DNA of 64,000 nucleotides from Axinella damicornis (Eukaryota; Porifera; Demospongiae; Axinellida; Axinellidae). This document shows, one piece after another, positions 54,799 to 64,000 of the stretch (positions within the stretch are counted from its first letter, which is position 1; each line of letters begins with the position of its first letter). The stretch covers positions 1,560,913 to 1,624,912 of the forward strand of contig OZ007507.1 in NCBI GenBank assembly GCA_963931865.1, written 5' to 3'. The position numbers and the translations under genes were made by a program. The notes below the pieces were generated by a model. The model worked only from the letters and a program-made list of their open reading frames with translations, did no database searches and was not told where the DNA came from.

Positions 54799-56466
54799 GA
54801 GGAAGTAGTCGATAGTCCAGATGTCCACTTTGAGCCATTGGTGAAGCTTCCACCCATGGAGCTGAAGACGATGGAGGAAGGAGAGGAGGAGCTGTTCAAG
54901 ATGTGAGCCGTGGCCCCCTCCTTGTGCTTGCAACATGCACACTTACACCAGTGCACGCACACACACACACTCATGCTTGCACACACACGCTCGCACACAC
55001 ACGCACACACACACACACACCACAACATTGATAACACAGTATTCTTACTACACGTACTCATCTCACAGTACATTCTTATGTCGTCATTAGTGTAGTTAGT
55101 CTGTCAGTGTGTGTGTGTCCGTAGAGCAGCAGTCTCTATACACCGACTGCTATTGGTGTTCTTTCAGTTGATGATATGGTAAAGTAAATGTTTCCTCTTG
55201 CAGGCGAGCAAAGCTCTTTCGCTTTGACTCTGCGGCCGATCCTCCGCAGTGGAAGGAGAGAGGGACTGGAGACGTGAAGCTGATGCATAACAAGAAGTCC
55301 GGGAACATGAGGTTGATCATGAGGAGAGACAAAACACACAAGATCTGCGCTAACCACTTCTGTGAGCACAGCTGTTTGGGTTTACACTCTCACTGTTCAA
55401 GGGGGGGGGGGGGGGGGGGGGGGGGGGGTGTACAGGTGAAGGGGAATACCCCTAATTGTATGCTGTATTGACTGGCTATCAGGAGGGGATAATAATATTA
55501 GCACCTGGTTAGCAGTGGGAACGATGAAACTTTGTTTTAAAGGAGTAAAGGAGAAATGAGCTGATAGACTGAGAAATAAGTGTTTAGTCAACATCCAGGC
55601 CCCTAAGGATCATGATGTACATTCCTGTTTCTGTGTCGATTACCTCACTGCTCACAGTCCAGTAACATGAACTTCTGTGTCCATTACCTTACTGCAGTAA
55701 CCAAGGAGATGAAGCTGATGCCTAGTGCTGGCAGTGACCGGGCGTGGGTGTGGACGGTACAGGCTGACTTTGCTGACGAGGAGGCAAAGGTGGAGCAGCT
55801 GGCCATCAGATTCAAAAACACAGAAAGTAAGAAACCCAGGCAGCAGTTATCACATTTGGACAGCACTAGGTCTTAGCTAGCTAGGTCTTGTGCCTCAAGC
55901 AACCACAAACTAGTGGAAATAGTCCAAGAATGAGGGTGGTATTCAGTAGGGCTAAGCAATTATTCCATTCCGTTCCATTATCTTTGAGCATCACAATGGT
56001 GACGGCAGCAGTTGAAACCATGATGTCAGTCACATGCTAACGTGCATGCTCAGTATAGCTGAAATTTCAGATGCACATATGAGGAATAGTCATGTATCCT
56101 TCAAAATTGTTTGTGACATGATGATGATGGAAAATCTCAGCCCTGAGTCTGCAGTGCTGAGCTCTTGGATTGTATTTCCCCCTCCTGACCATTGCAGATG
56201 CGCGCAACTTTAAGGATGCATTTGAGAAGTGTCAGGCTACCTTGTCTGATAAGGATGAGGACGAACTGGCCCAGGAGATGAACAAACTGAAGGTGGAGAG
56301 CGCCAAAGACTCAACCGGTGGCCAGCAGGAGAGTGACGAGAAGAAGGAAGAAAAGACGACATTGCAGGAAAGTAAAACGAAAACTGAATCTACTACTGAT
56401 CCACAAACATCGTCAAAGGATTCGGCGGCTATTACTGAAGATAACAAGCCGACAGAGACCAAATGA
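54799..56466 (+). CDS. RANBP1: Ran-binding protein 1 (first exon uncertain)
   Basis: Exons 54799-54902, 55204-55361, 55698-55826 and 56198-56466 (stop) join in phase: about 219 aa from the first certain exon. The RanBD is complete: [86 protein letters not shown] and [19 protein letters not shown]. It binds Ran-GTP and promotes GTP hydrolysis with RanGAP in the cytoplasm (family knowledge). The tail is acidic/Lys-rich and low complexity ([15 protein letters not shown]), possibly with a nuclear-export role. A candidate first exon at 54085-54110 (MAECSTLDG) does not fit the phase of 54799, so the true start is unresolved. Confidence 0.93.
54950..55020. repeat. (CA)n-rich microsatellite
   Basis: ACACAC/GCACACAC tract in a RanBP1 intron. 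Confidence 0.9.
55400..55428. repeat. poly-G tract
   Basis: About 29 G on the coding strand of a RanBP1 intron. It could form G-quadruplexes; length is probably unstable. Confidence 0.95.
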
Positions 56467-56689
56467 AAATGCTCTCTCTTTCTGTGTATTTGGTAGGTAG
56501 AATTGTACTATGCATGCATGTCCTATCGTTGCTCCGTAATAGTCCGTGATTGCTTGTGTTCTTCCGTACACACGTGCGAAACGTGGGTGTGGACTTCCAA
56601 GTTTATGGGAGTAAGTATGGTGGTATGCCGGTAGCTACACTGCCATCCTGTCCTAGCTACGGGGAGAGAGGTCAAGTTGAAAAAGTGGG

Positions 56690-58988
56690 ATGGCTGGCCG
56701 TCCTGGTGCGTTCCATCGGAAGCACGGACAGAATATTCGGCTGTACGAGGAGGAGACGGTGGCACACAGGGTCGACAGTTACAACAAGGCAGTCGTCTTT
56801 TCGGAGCAGCCGATCCCTACAGGTGCAACGTTCCAGGTCCAGCTACTGGACAAGGGAGGAGGGTGGGCAGGATCAATTGTGAGTGCACTGCATTGCTGAT
56901 CGCAGTTCTTACAAGTGTCTCAATTAGAGCACACCATGGAAAAATGGGTGTGTGCGCGTATAAAGTGGAAGGTTTGGTAGCATCCTCGAGCTCTGGCTAG
57001 ATACATGTTTAGACTTCTAATCACTTGGTTGAACTACTGCATGTTGGGAAAGTGGGTCTATATACACTAGAATTGTGAACTTACTCAAGGGGCGGTGGTA
57101 GTCTCGGAACCAGACCCTTGGTCCTGGCACATGCCTACCTTTGAGTTGTCCTGACGGAATGCAATTATGTGTGGGTAATTAGCGATCAGCTGTGATACCA
57201 CCCGAAAGATCACAGTTGAACTGCTCATTGCTCCCTTCAAACACTTGCAGGTACACGGCATAGTCCAGAGATTTGCCGTGTCTAGTCGCTGGCACCACTG
57301 AAAGCCTGGAGGAAAATCATTTCCATGAAATTCAATGCTTCTGATTCGTCAGGTCAACATTCCGTCCTGGGGACAACTCGAGTGTAAGCGCGTACCCATA
57401 GCATTCCTCCTCCCCGTGCGAAGGGTCTGGTTCTGACACTAGGGCAGTGGCTATTTTCCAGAATGGAACGCATCATGTTGGTACCCATATTACGTTTAGT
57501 GGTAGGTTACGAACGAGACTTACGACCAGGAGCCATACGCAACCTTCAGCCCACGTGATTTTATAGAGCTGTATCTAGTGACATACAGTTTGGGGCTAGG
57601 TACGTCTACAGCATGCAGATACTTTTTCTATCTTGACTTCGAACAACAGTGCCACAAATCTTTTCGACTTGTCAACGTAGTGGTCAGTCTCATACTCTCG
57701 CAATGGGCAAATCAAATGACTTTCTTGGACACGTTTCCCCCAGCTGCTGCTGCTACCTTGTGGTACTAGCATACCGTAGTCGCGCGTTATTAGGCGCATA
57801 TTCGCTGTTAGGCGCAGGTTCAACTCTCGTCCCAGGTACTTGCTGTTAAGCGCTGCAGTCTTCTTTCAGAAACTCTGCCGTTTTCGATCATACGGAGTGG
57901 AAAACAGCTGATTCCAATTGAAGCGCACTTCCTATTCGAGGAATGTCATTATTAAAACATTCGTTATTAGGCGCATCTCGCTTATAGGCGCATATTTCCT
58001 TCCTGTGGAGTTATAGGCGCATGCGCCTAATAACGCGCGACTACGGTATATATGAGATGATCGGACCGTATCTGTGGTTTTCAAATGACGTCAAAATTAG
58101 GTTCAGAAATTGGACATGTCTGACTAAATGAGACATGTTCACAACCATGTCTTAGCTGCATCTGAGTCTGACATTTCTCTTTCCTATACCCAATCCAGAG
58201 ATTTGGGTTCTCCGTATCAAGTCCGGACGACCACCCAGTCCCCAGCGGTGCGTTGGATCTGTACAGAAGTTCAGAGTACTGGATACTCTCAGCAAGCACA
58301 GTGCATCACAGTGGACAAGAAAGACGGGTGGATTTCAACCTGGAGTCCCTCAGAGTCGGACAGTCAGTGGGCTGTTTGGTAAACAAGGAGGGAGAACTTC
58401 ATTACTTTATAGATGGCAAGGACCAAGGAGTGGGGTGGACTGGTGTCCCCACGGACAGACCCATGTGGGGCTTTGCCGACATCTATGGACTTGCTAGGAA
58501 AATAAAATCAGAGTTTTTATGTGGTAAGTGAGAATACCAACTCTACGAAGGTACACTGTAGGAGAGAGGTCACACAGGGGTAGCCTAGCAGGGAGGGGCT
58601 GTATAGCAGGATGTGCTATGGAAGTACCCCTAGCCTCGTTCCCATGCAGGCTGTTCCCACCTCTTTGATCACTTGCAGTATGCAAATACGGAGGGGGATT
58701 AAGTCCTGGGAGGTCTGATCCCACTCACCCCATGCACCTTTCCTGTTCACACAGAACCTCTCCACCCCACCCTCTGTTCACACAGAACCTCCCCACCCCA
58801 CCCTCTGTTCACACAGAACCTGTTTTGTTTTAGCAAAATTGATGATGCTCCATAATTCGTGGAGTGTGGATGACAAAGCCGCTAGCATGCTAGCATTGTA
58901 ACGAGGCTAGTAACAGTGCGTGGTCTCTCTCGTTTCAGATGAAGTAATGAGTTGTAGTGAAGATTCAGACTTGGACATCACGGGATGA
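56690..58988 (+). CDS. neuralized homology repeat (NHR) protein
   Basis: Exons 56690-56878, 58199-58523 and 58939-58988 join in phase to about 187 aa. Nearly the whole protein is one NHR domain: FHRKHGQNIRLYEEETVAHR, NKAVVFSEQPIPTGATFQVQL, GGWAGSIRFGFS, then SLRVGQSVGCLVNKEGELHY, FIDGKDQGVGWTGVP and MWGFADIYGLARKI. A short acidic tail follows (CSEDSDLDITG). NHR domains bind substrates of neuralized-type E3 ligases, such as Notch ligands. No RING finger or SOCS box is seen, so it would need a partner. Position 224 bp downstream of RanBP1 on the same strand allows a shared or readthrough transcript. Confidence 0.85.
57099..57441. mobile_element. 343-bp TAGTCTCGG-family element
   Basis: Ends TAGTCTCGGAACCAGACCC / GGGTCTGGTTCTGACACTA. 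Flanks GGGCGGTGG (57090-57098) and GGGCAGTGG (57442-57450) match at 8 of 9. It is internally homologous to the elements at 37250 and 49226. It lies in NHR gene intron 1. Confidence 0.88.
57774..58046. mobile_element. 273-bp TA-flanked inverted-repeat element
   Basis: Ends CCGTAGTCGCGCGTTATTAG and exact inverse, with TA on both sides. The interior carries repeated TTAGGCGCAT/TATAGGCGCAT words in both orientations. Non-autonomous Tc1/mariner-like by ends and duplication; no open frame. It is in NHR gene intron 1. Confidence 0.85.
58737..58820. repeat. 31-bp tandem repeat, about 2.5 copies
   Basis: Units with GTTCACACAGAACCTC plus CACCCCACCCTCT in NHR gene intron 2. Confidence 0.85.
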
Positions 58989-59359
58989 CACCGACCCTCC
59001 CTCGCCTAGGATCAATATTATATTGGTGCATCAGAGGATGTCCATAATGTCTTCTTATTGTCAAGTATATGCATTTGTACCAAGTTCTTTTTAATGCACA
59101 CACTCACTACTATAGTATATGTACCTGCATTATCAAAATACCTGGTCCACACACATCAATTTGCTGAAAAAGGGGAATATAAGGTGGAGAGATTTAGTAT
59201 AAAAAAAAGGAAAGATGGATGGTTTATATGTACCTGTGAAACATTCAAGATAAACCTGTACTGTTATGACTGTATATGGCAGCTAGGGGTTCCGCTGCTC
59301 CTGGGTTGGGTTGTACATAGATATTGTAACCAAGTGGATGGTAGGCCACTAAGGAAGCT

Positions 59360-62300
59360 TCACTGTTTCTTGTGTTTTACAACCTCTAAGTCAACAATCT
59401 CCTTCTTGTGACCAGTCGCCTCCAGCCATTCCTACAGTACACAATGAAGAGAATATGACCTCATTGAATACCGGCAGAGTTTGTGTCAGTGGAGGTGTAG
59501 TTGCTTGCACCACTGTGTTCACCTGAAACTTGGACTGCACGCTGGCCTGTAGCTGCAGTGCCTGCTCCTTGCTCAGACTGGCCTCCTTCACCTCCTCGTA
59601 CCACCCTTTGATCCTCCTGTGGGACAGCAAGGCAGGAGAAGTACTAGCCATGGATTGGTGTTGAATGTTGCCATGCATCATATGTCTAGCTGAACTGCTC
59701 ACTCTTTCCTCGTGGAGAGTTTGTCCTGGTACTCTGTGGGGAGGGGACAGGGGTTGTCTTGCAACTCCCCCTCCATCTTGAAGGGTACAACCAGCGGTCT
59801 GAAGTCCTCAGGAGACATCAGGTGCCAGACATCCGACTCATCGCCAACTGAAGACATGAGAACCACGAGTGCACCACATGAGTTTGTCACACACACAATG
59901 TCACGCTGTCCCCACACATACTGTACACCCACAACACACACACACCTGTGCCCAGAGAGACAGGTTGGTTCCAGTAGTTGACGGAGGGCAGGAGACTGCA
60001 CTGGTGGAGGTGTCTGTCCAGGGTGGGGTAGTGCAAGTTGTAGGGGGCAAAGGTGAGGTGGAGGCTTGGCAGGAAGACCACTGGCCGGGTGGCTGTGAGC
60101 AGGTGGAAGGTACACTGAGAGCTTGAGCTATGGAGAGGAGGAAGAGAGGGAAGGGAGAGGGGTAAAGTTAGGGTTGATACGGAGAGGCAACAAATCTCAT
60201 TGAAGCCTGAGATCTGCTTATGCATAGCAGCTTTGTTGTTCCCACACTCTCACATCCCACCTGACATGAAGCCTCCGGCATGCAGTTACCACGGTGATGC
60301 TGTCGCAGTTGTTGATGGTGAGTGCCGTTTCCACTGCTCCCAGCACCACCAAGCAGTGGGAACATCTCTCCACCTGTACCATGCTGCGAGGGGGGACAGC
60401 CAGCACCACACACACACACAGAGAAGGATACAACGGTCAGAATTCAGACAACTGAAATAGACTGCCTGAGCCATGAATCAATCTCAAGATTGAGCATGAC
60501 TCTTGTGGATTGCACTGACACAAGTCATGAGCAATCTTGGGAGTGGTTGCATGCTCTCAGGACTGCTACACAATTGAAATCGTGCAGATCTTATCCTCCA
60601 GCAAGCCTAGCTCACACCCCACATACTCACTGGAGAGGAGCCAGGAGGTAGATGCTGGACCCCCGACAGTACTGGATGTGAACAGAGCTGCCGCTGAGCC
60701 CCTCCTCGCCCTGTGAATACAGTACACCATAACAGATCATTACCCTGTGAATACAACAGATTACTATCTTGTGAACATGGCATAGATTACCAGGGGCAAT
60801 CACTCCAGTATAGGCACGGAGCTAACAGCAGTGACCAGGATTTTGAGAGTGCAGTCACCTGTATGCTGTAGACGTGGGCGTGGCTTACCACATTCCCTTC
60901 CTGAAGTCACAAGATCACCAGCAGTTTAAATTTAGTCACAGCCAGACTTCAGATGGTCACCAATTGTGACATTGGTCATAGCCATGAATGCAGCATTAAC
61001 TAGTAATCTCCAGTAATCTATGAGCAAAGCATATATTTTCGGGAGTGGCCATCCTCTAACTTGTAACAGTAATGCTGTACCTACGAAGGGTAGAGCCAAC
61101 ATGAAACTAGCAGAAACTGGTTTTGCGTTTGAACATCACATGAGCCGGGGCTACCAGTATATCAGTTGGAGCATGCACCTTAGTAGCCTCGAGGCTAGCA
61201 CCTTAGTAGCATGGTGGTAGTCTCCTGTCAGTGGAGCTACACAGAACTATACAGACGGTCAGGTTCAGAGGTTTGGTTCGGAAGTTCAGAGGTTTGGTTC
61301 GGAAGTTCAGAGGTTTGGTTCGGAGGCTGGTTCACAAATTAAATCTGCTGTATACAAGTCACCTTTGCTAGTGTCTGCTTGTTGATCTTATGAAGCAACA
61401 CACACCTGCACCTGCAATGAGAAGAGCACACCTGTACATACATTCACACACACACACACGTCATGCACAGACCACACACACACCAGGTGCTCGGTAATTG
61501 CCGAGCCACCTGGGAATGAGGCTAACACACACACACAGTTTGCTAACTATCTACACAGCATACATACGTATACACTGTACATTATACACCACAGTGAGAG
61601 GAGGACAGGCATTAGTTTGCAGTTCAGTCGCAAATTTGTGAAGGCCAGATATGACTGCAAGTGTACTAGAGAGAAGACAGAAAAGAGTTTGTTGTGTGCG
61701 AGCAACCTAGTGCAGCGCTAGCGGTACTCTGAACAGTACTTTTATGTTGTGTAGTAGGGTGTGATCATGCCATGTCATTGGCCAATCAGCAACTAGAAAC
61801 AGGGAACGAGGCTTACATGTAAGTAGTCTCGGTCCCAGACCCAAACCCACCCCAGCACGGATCGCATCTAGTATCACGCGCGTGATACTAGATGCGATCC
61901 ATGCTGGGGTTGGTTTGGGTCTGGGACCGAGACTAACATGCAAGTGACCCCTGCACTCACCTCTCCGGTGCAGTGACAATGTTCGAGACGATCTTCCCGA
62001 TGGGCTCGCTGCGGTAGGCGTGGCACTTCTTGTCCCTGGGTCCTCTCTTGAGGCTCTGGGGACCAAACGGGTTGAGACAGAGGTGGGCTCGCAGCCACCT
62101 CTCCAGCTGGGGCCGGGGAAACCCTTGCAATAACTGAGGAAGAAGAGAGAGTTCAAATTGGTTGGTACTTGACTACAACACATGGATCACATGGTACCAA
62201 ATCGGTACAAGCTGGTGAGTGAGTCTGGACCTACTTCCCATGATACATACCTTGGAGTACCCATTGCTAGCAGCTTGTTCCTGTGAGGTGGCAAGTTCCA

Positions 62301-62403
62301 GGAGAGGGAGGAGTCTCTTTTCGTCAGGAGAGGAGCAGATGAGGAATTCAAGGGCCTTCACCCCCTCCTCACTTACTTGCTGGTCACCAGAAACATCCCC
62401 TGT

Positions 62404-62437
<34 letters not shown>

Positions 62438-63701
62438 GGGAGAGAGTGTGTGAAGAGTGAGCACAAGGATGTGCAACCACTGTCTTACCTGTTTCTGAGA
62501 GCAGTTCCAGGATGTCAGAGAGTTGGGCTTTGAGGAATGACAGGTGGGTAAACTCTGAAGACTGGAGGGGTGTGGAAAAGAGGGACATGAGTAGGAGAGA
62601 ATGGGAGTGGGAGGTGAGGGAGGAGAGGGAGGAGGAGGAGGAGAGGAGGAGGAAGAGGAAGAGGAGGAGGAGAAGGAGGAGGAGGAGCGGGAGGGGGAGG
62701 TAGACGAGGAGGAAGAGGAGGAAGAGGAGGAGAAAGAGGAGGAAGAGAGGAGGAGAAGGAAAGGAAGAAGAGAGGAGGAGGAAGAGGAGGAGAGAAGGAG
62801 GGAGGATTGTTGCATGACCTAGGCAGCAAATTTTACCTTCTGCTTCTTGTCTGATTCCGGTGACGGCCACCTGGTGCCAGAGTTAAGGAAAACTAAGTGA
62901 TATCTTGTGGCATCACAGGTTCCTGCCAATCTTGCAAGTGATTATAAGGTGGGAATGACCTGGGAATGAGGCTATCACACATAATAGAAATCACGTGGTG
63001 TCACTACCTCAACAGAAGTGAGGTCCATTTAATAACATTTCAATGATGTCATGATGACAACATAACATGACATAATCACGGAGCAGGTCTGTGGNNNNNN
63101 NNNNNNNNNNNNNNNNNNNNNNNNNNNNNNNNNNNNNNNNNNNNNNNNNNNNNNNNNNNNNNNNNNNNNNNNNNNNNNNNNNNNNNNNNNNNNNNNNNNN
63201 NNNNNNNNNNNNNNNNNNNNNNNNNNNNNNNNNNNNNNNNNNNNNNNNNNNNNNNNNNNNNNNNNNNNNNNNNNNNNNNNNNNNNNNNNNNNNNGATCGA
63301 GATGACAATGTCATCATGCTCTCTTGACTCTTGAAATAGACACTTCCTCAAGGACACGATACCGACTCCTGTGCCCCTCCCCACCTTAGGAACGGATAGG
63401 TCTGCTTCTTCTTGCTTCTAGCATACACCAGCAACTTCTTCAGATGCTGTAAAATGAGATAGAGGACATGAACCTGGACATCAGATGAACAATCAGGTAG
63501 CCTTAACAGTAGTAGTGTCTTCGTGATCAGTGAGTGATTGTCTGTGATCAAAGGATGAAGGAGCCCTCCCACACACTCACTCACGTGGAGAGAGAACTTG
63601 CTGTTGCCTCCTGCACCCGAGTACAGGATGCCACACTCCAGGGGACCTGGGTTGGGCCACAGAAACACCGATGGCTCGCTCACTCCCGCCAGAGTTGCCA
63701 T
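59360..63701 (-). CDS. TBCCD1: TBCC domain-containing protein 1 (TBCCD1), interrupted by a gap
   Basis: Exons (minus): 63701-63585, 63446-63385, 62869-62836, 62561-62489, 62399-62250, 62133-61961, 61405-61363, 60710-60631, 60383-60261, 60127-59946, 59847-59703, about 59617-59523 and 59431-59360. Phases agree wherever both sides are present. Matches TBCCD1 from KFSLHHLKKLLVYARSKKK through EEWPSP-like WPSPESDKK, LSDILELL, GVKALEFLI and LERWLRAHLCLNPFG to the C-CAP/TBCC beta-helix (SVHIQYCRGSSIYLLAPL, VVLGAVETALTINNCDS, TATRPVVF, LTFAPYNLHYP, VNYWNQP) and the C-terminal WYEEVKEASLSKEQAL, EWLEATGH. TBCCD1 acts at the centrosome/basal body and in Golgi positioning (family knowledge). The Trp-rich segment after exon 2 is missing, probably in the gap at 63095-63294. 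Confidence 0.93.
61264..61325. repeat. 21-bp tandem repeat, 3 copies
   Basis: TTCAGAGGTTTGGTTCGGA plus AG, three head-to-tail copies in a TBCCD1 intron. Confidence 0.92.
61824..61935. mobile_element. 112-bp near-perfect palindromic element
   Basis: TAGTCTCGGTCCCAGACCC to its inverse with centre ATCACGCGCGTGAT. Flanks ACATGTAAG (61815-61823) and ACATGCAAG (61936-61944) match at 8 of 9. It lies in a TBCCD1 intron, 26 bp from an exon. Confidence 0.9.
62405..62436. repeat. poly-G/poly-C tract at a TBCCD1 splice acceptor
   Basis: On the coding strand about 30 C lie directly before the CAG acceptor of the exon 62399-62250, replacing the usual mixed polypyrimidine tract. Confidence 0.95.
62580..62812. 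repeat. GGA/GAG-rich polypurine tract
   Basis: About 230 bp of nearly pure purine on the plus strand inside a TBCCD1 intron. It generates long Glu- or Ser/Leu-rich shadow frames only. Confidence 0.93.
63095..63294. other. assembly gap (200 N)
   Basis: Exactly 200 N, a conventional placeholder length rather than a measured size. It lies where TBCCD1 exons are expected. Confidence 0.99.
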
Positions 63702-63884
63702 TTATAACTTGAGCCCAGCTGGTCCCGCCCACACGACGTGTATAATTAATATGGTATCACGTGCAGATAAACTATACTCTGACATTGACATGACAGGAAA
63801 AATTAATTATATCGATAATGGAAAATTGATTGAATAAAAAGTATAATAAAATCTCAACACTGTAATCATGATGAGGAGGGGTAA

Positions 63885-63978
63885 CTATATTTCAGCTCTT
63901 GGGCTTGGGGATTGCCCATTGATGGCCTGTACCCAGGACTCCCTCTCTTCGTCGGTGGCGGCATCCAGCAGGTAAGCA
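63885..63978 (-). CDS. last exon of a PH-domain gene (partial)
   Basis: After an acceptor (TTTCTTTGCAG) the minus strand reads AYLLDAATDEERESWVQAIN, the last strand and C-terminal helix of a pleckstrin homology domain with its conserved Trp, then GQSPSPRAEI and a stop at 63885-63887. One base before the first full codon belongs to a codon split with the previous exon, which is outside the window. The gene cannot be named. Its 3' end lies about 180 bp upstream of the TBCCD1 start on the same strand. Confidence 0.75.
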
Positions 63979-64000
63979 CTGCAAAGAAAGAAGACAATTT

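Noticed and set aside
62373..62870. Long Ser/Leu- and Glu-rich frames on both strands
   Set aside because: Products of the polypurine tract in a TBCCD1 intron.

Overview
This is a stretch of animal nuclear genome. Seventeen protein-coding loci can be supported. Fifteen are split by introns with GT/AG borders, and in most of them the reading phase carries across every junction; the acceptor side of one is open and the last is a single exon cut by the window edge. Recognisable products are typical metazoan proteins: SGF29, RanBP1, TBCCD1, FKBP6, PLD3-like, TMEM97, RFESD, a GKRP-like SIS protein, a VWA/alpha-kinase and a neuralized-domain protein. The compact genes, short introns and mixed, deeply conserved content suggest an early-branching animal such as a sponge. 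That placement is inference; no marker in the window fixes the species.

Layout. 142-3141 (+) SGF29. 3339-4494 and 6584-7900 (-) are a tandem pair of secreted cysteine/serine/arginine-rich repeat proteins not recognised from a named family, with a decayed LINE reverse transcriptase between them. 9509-15989 (+) is a docking/adaptor-like protein with four YxxM motifs. 16,000-21,400 is gene-poor and full of minisatellites. 21397-22012 (+) is a small PPxY membrane protein. 23499-27800 (-) is a VWA-alpha-kinase with an in-frame exon duplication. 28967-32256 (-) RFESD. 32559-38317 (-) GKRP-like. 38913-40655 (+) TMEM97. 41632-41890 (-) is a small unknown. 45188-47513 (+) PLD3-like. 48074-51153 (-) FKBP6. 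51234-52288 (-) is an acidic unknown protein. 54799-56466 (+) RanBP1. 56690-58988 (+) is an NHR protein. 59360-63701 (-) TBCCD1, interrupted by a 200-base assembly gap. 63885-63978 (-) is the last exon of a PH-domain gene.

The genes do not form one pathway. GKRP-like and TMEM97 are divergent with starts about 600 bp apart; PLD3-like and FKBP6 converge. The strongest non-genic signal is a family of palindromic mini-elements, 26 to about 420 bp, with ends beginning TAGYCTCG. They are repeatedly flanked by exact or near-exact 9-base direct repeats, so they look like deletion derivatives of one DNA transposon. TA-flanked and 8-bp-flanked inverted-repeat elements and very large nested palindromes are also present. 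No rRNA, tRNA or CRISPR array was found.
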